Positions 24,306 through 34,449 of a DNA stretch of 64,000 nucleotides are shown one piece after another. How positions within the stretch are numbered: the stretch's first letter is position 1; every line of letters begins with the position of its first letter. Source of the stretch: Cymodocea nodosa (taxonomy: Eukaryota > Streptophyta > Magnoliopsida > Alismatales > Cymodoceaceae). The notes under the pieces were generated by a model. The model searched no databases. It had not been told where the DNA came from and saw only the letters and a program-made list of their open reading frames with translations. The stretch is taken from contig CM072346.1 in assembly GCA_036874045.1 (NCBI GenBank), positions 11,570,001 to 11,634,000 of the forward strand, written 5' to 3'. The translations under genes were made by a program, and so were the position numbers.

Positions 24306-26158
24306 TGTTCGTGTTTTCCCAGCACTACACTAGAAAAACTTGGATTTGTTACTTCTATTTTTACTTAGTTAATTTATCTTTATGCCTATTCTTTCTTTTA
24401 GAAGTAAACAAACAACCTTTAATACAATTTAGATATTAATTCCAATTTGTACTTTAACTGCAAGTGCATAGTGTCTATTGTATCAATGTGCAAGTACAAG
24501 TCGATCCCATAGAGAATTGCTGATGAATTTAAGAAATGTTTGATTGTGAACAATTTAAATTTATATTCAATAACCACTCCGTTGAGTTATAAATAACTCA
24601 ACGGACTAAGTTCGTTGAGTTATTGATAACTCAACGGACTATCCTCGTGGACTTAAGTTAACTCTACGAGCCTGTCTCTTCTTTATAATACTGCTAATTA
24701 CAAAGGAATTCGGCCAACCATTGGGCGATTCCACAGATTGTAAATAACATCAATTAAGCTTTTTAATGCTAGTTAACATTGGATTTATCATTATGCAATA
24801 CTAACATTCAGATGATTCAAACAGTAACCATTAAAATCTTTAAGTTGTTTTGTACGAACCAATTTAAGTAAACTGTAAAATTAAAACTAACATAAAACAA
24901 TCATAAAATTGATACATATAACATTAATCACGATACAACACAAACAATACAACACTCAAATACAACATACAAACAAAGATAAATTGTTTTTGGTATTTTT
25001 GTTTCGATGTGATGGGCGAAAGGTGAAATGTAAAGTAATTTCTCTTGACAGTAAATACTTCCGACACTACTTGCAACGTGATTACACCACTAAAAATTGA
25101 ACCACTTACAATTCTGTCTCCTCTCCCTATAGAATTGCGAGTCTAGAATTGCAAGATGATCTCCTCTTCAGCATACAGGCATCAACCCGAAGCCAAGGCT
25201 AAAAGCTTTACGATCTCTTGAAATATGAGTCGGCGCTTGGTGAAAATGTCTTCCCTTCCCACGACGCGATCACTCCTTACAGTGGTTGTTAGGCACTATG
25301 TTTGGCTCGGAATCGACCCGACATCAGGCAAGTATCCTCACAGACCTTCGATGATTGGTGATTATGGTGGTGATACGATGGTGGTGTGATACTTCAGAGA
25401 ATCACCGATACTATTTGCAGAAAGCTTGGTACTCCTCCTCTATATACACTAGCCGTCCATCGATCACACACTTTCTTTTTTTTCTTCTTTTCTTTTATAT
25501 TTCTTCAGTGGTAACTGCTTTTACTTGAATGGTCGATTGGATTTCCTTCCTTCAGATCAACGGCGATGATTTCTTTCTCCCTACGTGATTGAATTCCTAC
25601 GTGATACGTGCAAACGTGGTTTTTCCTTCCAACTGTCTGTTCCTGCAACCGCTACAGTGACATATTAGAAAATATATAGTCCGTGGAGTTACAGATAACT
25701 CAACGGACTTCCTTTGTTGATTTAACTATAAAACACGTGCAAAAATAACAACTTAAGTTTATAACGCTAACCTAACGCGTTGCCTTAGTGTATTTTCATG
25801 TAACTCAACGTGTGCAATTATACTAACTTAACGAGTTATAACGTAAGTAAATCTACCAGCTCTCAACACGTGTCAGCAGCAGTTTAAACATAAAATAACA
25901 TTCCAGAGAGTTACAGGTATAACTATCCGATGCTTAGATGCATTTTCGGATACTTAAGAATTTCACAGCCTGCAATTTACCGACAGTTCATAAATGTGCT
26001 AAATTAACATTAATTCCCCAAAATTAAGCAGATTCTTCAATTAAAGCATATAATAGTGCAATTATAACATAATGGCTTAATTCTCATATGATAAGCTAAA
26101 TATTATGCAATTAACCATCATTTAACCGTTAATAATATGCACTTTTTCATTCTAAACA
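24306..26158 (-). repeat. 3′ LTR of the large Athila-like element
   Basis: 1853 bp; the left edge TGTTCGTGTTTTCCCAGC is the LTR 3′ end in element sense and the right edge reads CATTCTAAACA (start TGTTTAGAATG). The left part is nearly the same as 44608-44950 and 44963-45861. It contains two adjacent inverted repeats at 24579-24604 (perfect 12-bp arms) and 24613-24637, and another at about 25680-25710. The left edge cuts a copia LTR. Confidence 0.85.
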
Positions 26159-26185
26159 CTTCACCCATACCTAAATTTTGCTAGT
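26159..26185 (-). promoter_or_regulatory. Polypurine tract next to the 3′ LTR
   Basis: On the minus strand AATTTAGGTATGGGTGAAG directly precedes the LTR start TGTTTAGAATG. It is a weakened PPT (only a short G run) resembling the stronger site at 27465-27490. Confidence 0.6.
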
Positions 26186-27464
26186 CCTTTAGCAAACTAA
26201 GATCTAATTAATTGGTCTTTCAAAAAGTGCTAGAATTAATTCTTCCCCTTTTGTTTTTGTTTTTGTTTTTTTTTTTTCTGTTTAGCATAAACATATATTC
26301 TATATATTTCAGTAATCAACCTGCAAAGATATTTAGAATATATGTAAATTACATACAAAGTATATCATCTTCATATAGGTGTTAATTATATTATCGTTTG
26401 TTCTTCTTTTCATCATCTGTAATCCTGAATTTTCCAATAAGTTTTCTAGAAGAAATTTCAACAACATACGAATCAAAGTACAATCCAATTCAATCTGATT
26501 AAGACAAGTAGAATAAAGAATTGTATTTCCATTAACCAACTTCAAAAGTCAATTCCAGATTCATATTTCAGTAATTCTAGATAACAGAAAATATACTCGA
26601 TTCATAAGATATCTGTATTTCACAAAACACTTGTATCTTTTTAGAACAGTATATGTTTTTTTTTTTTTTTTGTACTTTAAAAGTTAATTTGACAAGCTTG
26701 AATCATACAAGAGCTTTCTAATGTACCCATGTAACGAGCTTTCAGTCAACAATCTCAGATCTGATCAAGATCTTAGGTTGCCAGATTTTCAGAGTCCTTT
26801 TTCAGGTCAACAATCCTTACATACTTATCTGCTCAAGTACAAAAGTCTCATGATCAAACAAGTCAATAAACTCTTAAGGTTTTTTTTTTTCTAAAAATAA
26901 ATGCACACACAAAACAAAGCATTAATCATATACTGTATATGCACGTATTTCATTAATACAGATGCAGTAAAACACCAATCTCATATAATCCTGCTTCTAT
27001 AATTTACTAAAGATATGAATCCATAACAATAAGTTCATACTTTATCTGTAGTTTAATAAGATCTACACATAAATCATTTTACAAGTTCAATCAGTCAAAG
27101 TAAATGTATCTTTAATCATATGTGTTTCATTTAATCTAGAATTCACATCTCAGCTCTTTCAGGACTTCAGATAATTTTCTGATTAAGCATTAAATATTCT
27201 GATTTCATTTTAAAATCGTGAAACTGCTAAACTCATGAAATTCAGAAAAATCATAAGATACTATATCTAGATTTACATAAATAATAAATTCTATAGCATC
27301 TTCTATAGCCTTCTAAATATAACATTCAAGCAGTTTATAAAGATTTTACAGTCTCAATTATTGGATAGTTACAGCAAGTTCATAAAAATTTTTAATTTCC
27401 TCAAAACTTTGTAGTACCATTTTAATTCCTTTAATTAACAAACTTGCATGGCTGTTACTTTAAT
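26186..27464 (-). other. Non-coding 3′ tail of the element
   Basis: AT-rich with several homopolymer T runs on the plus strand (26262-26278, 26649-26668, 26880-26893). Homologous to 21050-22560 on the other strand, so it belongs to the element family and is not host DNA. No ORF above noise. Confidence 0.6.
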
Positions 27465-27490
27465 TACCTCCCCCCATACCTACATTTTGC
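27465..27490 (-). promoter_or_regulatory. Second, stronger polypurine-tract-like site
   Basis: On the minus strand the order is GACAATGCAAAATGTAGG then TATGGGGGGAGGTAA. In Athila elements a GGGGACAATG-type phrase followed by a G-rich tract ends the internal region. Here 1.3 kb of tail still separates it from the LTR, so it may be an ancestral PPT or a second priming site. Confidence 0.6.
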
Positions 27491-27893
27491 ATTGTCCTCG
27501 ATGTAAAAGATTTGACAATAAGTACAGTAATTGTAGCAGACATGAATAAAGTTTTGTTTGATTTAAAATTCAGGATAAGTAATTGGTTACATACCTTGTT
27601 CCATTTGTATCTCTTTCTACATATTCCGATTTTTGATTCTGAAAAACTGTTCATTCCTAGATAAACACAGAATATAAAACAAAATAACATTTAACAGGTA
27701 TTAATAAATCAGTGTCTTGTGTAGAACCCAGGCTTCTATGCCTTTGGTGGCTCACAAGCAAGCTAGTTGGTTTCCCAGAACAGATACCAACAAACTGGAT
27801 TGATATTTTGTTTTATTTGTTTGTTTGTTTTTTTTTTTTTTTTTTTTTTAAATAAATGCAGAATACACAACATTAAACACACAAAATCACAGC

Positions 27894-29033
27894 TTAAGAA
27901 CATGATTGAAAAGTAGAAACAAATGGAATAAATGTATTAGTCCAAGCAAACTTTTTAGACATAGTTCTTCTTGCTATTAATTCTATTTTAATGCAGTTCT
28001 TGGTCCTTTTTAATTTGTAAACATGCAATATATTATAAATTCCAAATACGAGTGTATTACCATTAATGATATGTAATGCAGAAATGGATCCTTTCTGGTT
28101 CCAGGGTAATGTAGCAGTTTCTATTTCTACATCTATTTCAATATACTCCTCTTCCCACTTCCATTCATTCATGTCTTCCATAATCCATATTTGAAATTTC
28201 ATCAGTTCATCCCACCATCTTATTAGACATAAAGTAGGATCATCTTTTTCATTATACCACATTCCTATTTGAATTTTATTAAATTTTTCAGATGGTGGTT
28301 TAGCTATTTCACTCGGGACAGGTAAAATTTATGTATAATCATCATAACTGTCTATGCTCACTATGTATAAATCAGATTTATATGCTATTGATATCTCTGT
28401 GACTAAATAAATATAACCATCAAGTATGACATGTGTTTGGTTAATTAATGATTTCTGTCCTAGATATATTATAATGTTTTCATTCCAAGATCTGTTTAGA
28501 AAATTATACACACTTAAGCGTAAATCTTCACCCCAATTTCCTGTAGGTCTCCAATAATATAATTTTTCAAGAATTGCAGAATTTTTATCAGAAAATATTA
28601 AAGCTGACCCACAATTTTCAGTTGGTGCTTCAAATATATTAGGTCTTCCTATATTACATTCTTCTCCTGCTATAGGATTTCTTATCAAAATCTCAAGTAA
28701 TGATAAACTTGCATACCTTGGTCTCGTCTTGTATATGATTAATCCTTCATCTATCCCCATAATATGACTCATTCCTTCTAATGCATTAGTTGGAATTCTA
28801 GTAGTTTCTTCCATAGCCAGATATTCATGGGTATTTGAACTACGATTAAATGACCTCCATATGAATCCATCTCTAATCTTAGGCATTTTTGTAGCTTGTA
28901 GTCCCTGAAAATATTTTTCTTCAATACAGTCTTTAATTTCCTTTGATACACAACACATCCTGCACAGATCTTTAGCTGACAAGTTACTTAGTATTTCCCT
29001 TTGTGCACCCAACGGTAATTGCATTAATTCCAT
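27894..29033 (-). pseudogene. F-box protein gene inside the Athila-like element (one in-frame stop)
   Basis: On the minus strand the ATG at 29033 opens a 380-codon frame ending at 27894, interrupted only by a TAA at 28329-28331 (codon 235). Residues 4-44 form an F-box: LPLGAQREILSNLSAKDLCR then CVSKEIKDC, the usual LP, EIL, L, KDL, CVSK spacing. The rest has the length and the repeated Trp/aromatic strands (LIRNPIAGE, WRPTGNWGEDLRLSVY, VILDGYIYLV, EDMNEWKWEEE, FGIYNILHVYKL) of plant F-box-associated C-termini. F-box proteins join SCF ubiquitin ligases through SKP1; the C-terminus picks the substrate. Known plant F-box genes are host genes, so this looks like capture by a retroelement. It lies in sense with the element between capsid gag (ends 29230) and the PPT (27465). 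It has no intron. A long poly(A) run follows on the coding strand about 45 bp after the stop. The TAA could be decay of a CAA codon. The substrate cannot be predicted. Confidence 0.85.
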
Positions 29034-29042
29034 TTGTCGATT

Positions 29043-29204
29043 CTGTAAAATAAAAACAAAAATTTAGCAAAGACAAAAATTAACATAACTACTACACACC
29101 CTCGTGGAGTTAAGGCATAACTCAAACGGACTAAGTTCGTTGAGTTAAAAATTAACTCTACGATACTATTAACTTAAAATAAAAATAAAAACATATATAC
29201 ATAC
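29043..29204 (-). other. Intron-like segment between gag and the F-box gene
   Basis: On the minus strand a donor-like CT|GTATGT at 29204 follows the gag stop, and a T-rich tract ending TTTTACAG lies at about 29043-29065, nine bases upstream of the F-box ATG. The 162-nt segment carries a GAGTTA inverted-repeat cluster. If spliced, it would place an F-box leader next to the gag 3′ end. Based on splice-site look only. Confidence 0.4.
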
Positions 29205-29229
29205 AGATAGTTGCTTCAGATATGCTGCT

Positions 29230-30565
29230 TCATTCAGTTGCCCTCCAAGAAGAGGTATCAATTTCATTAACCGTTCTATTGACAGGATTAGGTATAGCTT
29301 GTATTGGCAATCCTCTAGTAGGTCTAACTTCCATTGGTTCCTTCTGTCTAAGTCGTATATTTCTATTCTGATTTTGATTTACAACATTTCCAAATATAAA
29401 TTCTAGACGATTGTTTACTTGTTGGATTATCTTTTCTAATTTCTCTATTCTAGCTCCTTGTTCAATTAATACTTCATAACTTATGTTCTTCTCATTTATA
29501 TTTTCTCCTCCTTGGAAATTGTTGTTTCTCCAAGATAAATTCGGGTGATTTCTCCAATTAGGATTATAATAATTTCCCAAGTTATCTCTCTGGTTTCTAG
29601 CATAAATAATATCTAAGTCATTTATGTTTGTATTCTTTTCTGCTAGCTTTTGATTTAATGATAACTCTTCTATTTTCTTTGTTAATTCATTTAATTTCAC
29701 CTCAAGCATAGTATTGGAATCTATTTCATACATTCCTCTTGGCAATAATCTTTTATCTACAATAGCTTCAGCCGAATTTTCCCACTATGCAGTTCTTTTT
29801 GCAAAATTTTCTAAATATGCCCATGCTTCTTCACTACATAATTTTAAAAATCCATTTTGACAAGTAGATTCTAATAAAGATTTTGTTGAAACATCTATGC
29901 CTTCATAAATTATGCCTATTAATTGTTCTTTACTCATTGCATGATGTGTACATTGAGTCAGTAAATCTTTAAATCTTTCAAAATATTTCTAGAATGATTC
30001 ACCCTGTTTTTGGCTACACATTAATATTTCTTTTAATCGTTTGATGTGTTGGATAGTATTTTTCCAGAAAAATAGAGCAAAATTAAATCCATGTAGAAAT
30101 TGAATCAAGTGACAGAGTATATAACCATCTCTTAGCTGTATCTTTTAAAGCAAAAGGGATATATCTAAGTTTAATAGCATCTATACTCATGTTCGACATT
30201 CTCATCATTTGACAAACTTCGTTAAATTCTCTAAGGAAATAATAGGCATCCTCTCTTTCTAATCCATGAAAATGTGGCAATTGACTAATATAATTAGATT
30301 TCAGTTCAAACCTATCTCCCTCAAAGTTTGGCAATCGAATACATGAAGGTTCATCAATTAATTCAGGATACAGAATCTCTCCTAATAGTTTTTCTACTGG
30401 AGCAGCCATCTCTACGTTCTCTTTTAAAGAAAGGTTAGCTACACCCCAAAGAATTTCGTTAAAGTTTAGTTCAGAAAATTTTTTAGTACCTCTTTGCATT
30501 GAAAATTCCTAGATAGGTGTTCTTACTAATCATTTAGTGCTTAGTGAACGATTCCATGTGCTCAT
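29230..30565 (-). pseudogene. Capsid-type Gag of the Athila-like element, copy A (full length)
   Basis: The ATG at 30565 (MSTW) starts a gag with a conserved retrotransposon capsid core: LPNFEGDRFELKSNYI, then HFHGLEREDAYYFLREFNEVC, then IKLRYIPFALKDTAKRWLYTL and SISTW. A YYPTHQTIKR stretch follows across a frameshift near 30080. The C-terminal part (29745-29230) is coiled-coil and Asn/Arg-rich, with NPNWRNHPNLSWRNN, a phrase typical of Athila Gag. It has no zinc knuckle; the knuckle is in the separate ORF at 43650-44459. Stops near 30533 and 30512, a stop near 29990 (F*KYF, Trp expected) and one near 29790. In sense and 28 bp after the small ORF. Its 3′ position, after pol and E, is unusual. 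Confidence 0.85.
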
Positions 30566-30593
30566 AAATAAATAACAGAAGATTAATTACATA

Positions 30594-30872
30594 CTAGTCT
30601 GAAGTTTTCCATTCTATAAATATTTGTTGTCGGATGAAGGTTGAATCAGCTGCTTCTCCTTCCAGTTTCTCCAACGCTTTCTCCTTTCTCTTAAAAGTGC
30701 TGGTAACTCGTAAATAACATTCTGTTTCATATATATACTGCGTATCCCTAAAGTGAATAAATCTCATTGCAAGAACGTGTCTTGCAACGTGCATCGTGGT
30801 TCCTGTTTTAATGGGTACATATACCACTACTAATTTCAAATTTTGGTAACCGCTAAACTGACGAAGTTTCAT
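30594..30872 (-). CDS. Small conserved ORF of the Athila-like element, copy A
   Basis: 92 codons; the frame is conserved in three copies (here, 36048-36310, and plus strand 52107-52380), with runs such as NLKLVVV-VPIKTGTT, ARH-LA-RFIHF and ECYLRVTSTFKRKE. Only this copy has the ATG at 30872; the others read ACG there, so the original start may lie elsewhere or the segment may be an exon. Basic, no known domain recognised. Ends in a GTATGT donor-like site just before gag. Confidence 0.5.
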   Translation of the reverse strand: MKLRQFSGYQNLKLVVVYVPIKTGTTMHVARHVLAMRFIHFRDTQYIYETECYLRVTSTFKRKEKALEKLEGEAADSTFIRQQIFIEWKTSD

Positions 30873-30884
30873 TTGTGGTTAAAA

Positions 30885-31519
30885 GAATAACCGTTCTGCT
30901 TAATCCACGAACTAACCTCGTTGAGTTACAGATTACTCAACAGAACACAGTCGGTTACTGTTGCTAACTCCACGGACTAACTTTGTTGAGTTACAGATAA
31001 CTCAACGGAGTGACCTTATATTATATTACTGACCTTGTGGAGTTACGGTTAACTCAATAGACTTACTTCGTTGAGTTAACACTTAGCAACTTCTAAGTTT
31101 CACTCTCGTAAGTTTTCTATTCTGTTTTTTTTTTTTTTTTCTTTGTCATTCTGCTAATTGTAATAAAGTTAAATCTTTGTCATTAATGCCTCATTTTGAT
31201 TAAAATACATTTAAATCTGAACATTATATAAAGATTTAAATTGCAGGTCATTTTATGTTATGCAGAATTTACATTTTACCTTATAACATGCAGAAATTTT
31301 TAAGCAGTTATCCTGTCATTCAGCAAATTGTAAATCTGTTACATATTCATTCATAAAGTTTCACAATAACATAATATTCAATCATTTCCATTCATTTCAC
31401 ATTCAAAACACGTATGAAAATTGCATCTGAAAAATTATATTCATTAATATGAATCAATTATATTACAAGTACATCATACAATTTCATACAATTTTACACA
31501 AATAGACGAACAATACAAT
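30885..31519 (-). other. Non-coding spacer with inverted repeats
   Basis: Between E and the small ORF. From 30910 to 31075 it holds at least four GTTGAGTTA...TAACTCAAC-type inverted pairs in a row. A 16-base T run lies at about 31122. The rest is AT-rich and matches 36311-36970 and 51437-52100. No LTR or PBS remnant is visible, which matters for interpreting the position of gag. Confidence 0.6.
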
Positions 31520-33739
31520 TTAATCTCTATGCCTAAGTTCATCTACTTCCTTATGGAGTTTTTCTATTTGCTGCTCTAATTGATTTATCCTCTCTACTGC
31601 TCTTGCAATTCCTCTAGAAGGTACTGCTAGTTCTGTAACTACAAAATTTCTGTATTCTTTCACTGAAATGGTTCTAGATCTTATCCTTTTTGATGTCCAT
31701 TTAGTGAAATCAATACTATCCACCATCAATAGTGGAATCAAATCTCCATAAAATAATTTCTTCTTTACTGTTTTTAGCTTGGAGATAAAAACTGCAGACC
31801 AATTTATTTGGATCTTATTTACAACTACATACGTGGCCCATTTGATAAATTGACTTAATTCTATGTCATGGCCCTGTCGTTGATAGACATTCTTAATCAG
31901 AATGTTAGCTACCATGTGTGCTTTACAATTTAAATGCTTCAATCTGTTTAATAATGGCACACCAGGATTGATAGCTAAACAATCTTTAATTTGCTGCTCA
32001 GTCCATTCAATTGCAGTTGTATCCTCCAAAATTTTTGTTCCTTCATTCTTTAAACCAAATATGTTGTGGAGAAGCTCTAGTGTTATCTGTACATCAGCTT
32101 CCTCCACGTTTGAAATTAATTCTCCTTCTCCTTCTCTTAAATTTGCATAGAAATAGGGCACTAAATTCTCATATACTGCATGCCCTCTATCTTGAGATAT
32201 AAATTGCAGTAGACCTTGGAATTCAAATAGATCTTTGATTTCTTGCATTCCATCTCAATTTACTAGTCTACTGTAAATAATATTGTAACCCCTTATTTCT
32301 TGGTATTTGATATAAGCTTCCTGACTACAAAAATGTACTTCATTCAAAATTGTTGTTTCAGTCAGGTCAGGAAGGTGACTTTGTTGCTCCAGAGGGGTTT
32401 GCTCTTGCTCTTCCTCTAGCATAGGCTGCATTTGGACATTCTCTTCAGATTCCTGAATTTTTGCTTTTGCTTCTGTCTGTGGTGGTGAGCCGGCAGAACT
32501 CTCCACTCTATCTTGAATTCTTTCCATAATTTGCTGAAGAGTTTCTTGCTCTTTAGTGGAATCTGTGAAATTATTTTTGTCCAAATGGCTTCTTTCAGCC
32601 TCTTCATTTTCTACTCTTTCTTCTTCCTCCTAACTACCAATCTGTTCTGTTACTGTTCTTTCTGATTCTGTAACAGATTGGGATGGAGTCATGGGCAATT
32701 CAGTTTCTGCCCTAATTTCTGTTTCTTCTTGTATAGGCTGCAAACTAATTTCAGCCTGATTTTTTTCTTTTCTTTGCTCCTCCTTCTCCTCCTCAGATTT
32801 GGATAGCAAGTTGATAAAAATCTACTCCACAGGCCCTATAAAAATTAGTACTTCAGATTTAATTTCCTCATATTCAAGCACTTTTTCTTTTCCTTTCTTT
32901 TTTCTGGTTAGTTGTGCCTGTTCTTCCTCTTCATCTTCTGAAATTAAATCTATAAAAATAGGCTTTGCAGGCCTTTGAGCCACAGGTACTAGCTCTTCTT
33001 GTTTAACTTTTCCTATAATTACTGGTCTCGAAGGACCAACTTCATCTTCTTTTGCAGCAGATTTGGTAGTAGTTCTAGTAGTAGCTATGTGATGCTGTTC
33101 CACCTTGATTTTATATTGGGCTTTCAACTTTTCTACAGCCCTCTTTTTCTACAGTGCATCAAACACCAGGTGTGCTTTAGCCACTGCCAAGTCTTCTGAT
33201 TCTCCTTGGTTTTTTCCAACTTGAACCAGTTCTGCAAATTCTCTTATTTCTTCTTCAGTTGAAGGCCCCATCATTTCTGCTTGTGCCAACGGCTTAAATG
33301 GTGGAACTGAAGGTCCAGGCTGCTGCTCCTTAGGAACAGGTCTTTTAGCAGTTGGTTCCTCCCATTCTTCAGTTACCTCTTCATTTGCTTTCCTTTCTTG
33401 CTCCTAGATCACCTGTTTAGCTTGTCTACAGATTCGTCTTTTGAACCAGAGTCGGGACTTACGTTGGATTAATTCTAGGGCAACTTCGTTACTTGGCCTT
33501 ATTTGTTTTTCTTTACTTACTGCTATTTCTGTTGCTATTCTGATTCGTGTTTCCATCATTTGAGGTATTCGTATATCCATATCTACTAAATCTCTTCTCA
33601 ACTTGAAAGGTTTTGATTCTACCTTCTGTAGCTCTTTCTCTCTTGCCATATTTCTGATCTTCTGCCACTCTTCTGATTCCTTCAGAAATTCTGATGTATC
33701 AACAACATCTTCCCAGAATTCAAGCATCATCTTCATCAT
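31520..33739 (-). pseudogene. Accessory ORF E, copy A
   Basis: The ATG at 33739 opens a ~739-codon frame to a TAA at 31520, downstream of pol and in sense, the place where Athila elements carry an env-like ORF. The N-terminal third is basic and helical (EFWEDVVDTSEFLKESEEW; RKSRLWFKRRICRQAK). The middle is Glu/Gln-rich low complexity with ISEDEEEEQAQL and KKKGKEK. The C-terminal 240 residues are globular: YENLVPYFYANLREGEG, LLHNIFGLKNEG, WTEQQIKDCL, INW-AVFISKL, KLFYGDLIPLL, KWTSKRIRSRTISVKEY, then a coiled-coil. The C-terminal part resembles the Pfam family described as putative plant transposon protein (recalled, not searched). I see no signal peptide or membrane segment, so an envelope role is not supported. 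Five stops (near 33415, 33152, 32823, 32630, 32259), four of which correspond to CAG or TGG in another copy. Confidence 0.75.
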
Positions 33740-34081
33740 CGTGGAGTTACACAACAACACATAATCGCTCTGATTTCTACTGTTCTAGATTCTAAATGAT
33801 TTGTCGGATAATGCCCCCAAAACCCTAGGTTTTAGTTTAAATAAGCACTAAGTTTAGGCGGGTAATCAGGTCATTTCTCGAATCAATTATTACTATTTTA
33901 TCCACGGTCTTAGCTATAGTACTCCGTTGTGTTACATGTAACTCAACGGAATAAGCTCGTTGACTAACTCAAGACTCAACGGAGTAAGCTCGTTGAGTTA
34001 AGCGTAACTCAACAGACTCCCCGTACAAGCAAATATAATAATAAAAATATTACAGAGAATAGTTTTTCTGTTTTTTTTTAC

Positions 34082-34364
34082 AGGTTTAACCGATACTATG
34101 CTTCAGTCAAACCTAAATATTTTTATTTTTTATTTTTTATCTTTCTTTCGGTTGGACCGATACTATGTTTTGGTAAAACAAATTTTTTTCTGAAAATTAA
34201 TATTCAATTTTTTTCCCGGTTTAACCGATACTATGCTTCGGTAAAACCAATATATATATATATATATATTTAATGTTCCAGTCATACCGATGCTACGCTT
34301 TGGTCAAACCTAAATATTTTTTTAATTTTCCGGCCATACCGATGGATCCAGTCGGTTGAACCGC
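34082..34364 (-). repeat. Tandem hairpin array between IN and E, copy A (five units)
   Basis: On the plus strand five units of about 65 bp each contain GGTTTAACCGA, a ~9-base loop TACTATGCT, and TCGGTAAAACC. The two arms are near-perfect complements. Units lie at about 34082, 34149, 34216, 34277 and 34330. TA runs flank the fourth and fifth. The array sits in the 0.7-kb spacer between the end of integrase and the E start codon. Confidence 0.8.
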
Positions 34365-34449
34365 AACTATTTTTATGTTTTATATATATTTTTAATGTTT
34401 TTTATTATTATATATATATATATATATAAACATAAAAACTGATTTCTTA

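Noticed and set aside
24909-25100. 63-codon plus-strand frame in the Athila LTR
   Set aside because: Chance frame in LTR sequence; interrupted in the other LTR copies.
31902-32202. Plus-strand frames opposite ORF E
   Set aside because: Antisense shadows; the same happens at 37355-37655 and 50761-51046, and E is supported on its own strand in three copies.
31520-33739. ORF E as a true envelope gene
   Set aside because: Position fits, but no signal peptide or membrane span is visible; I describe it as accessory only.
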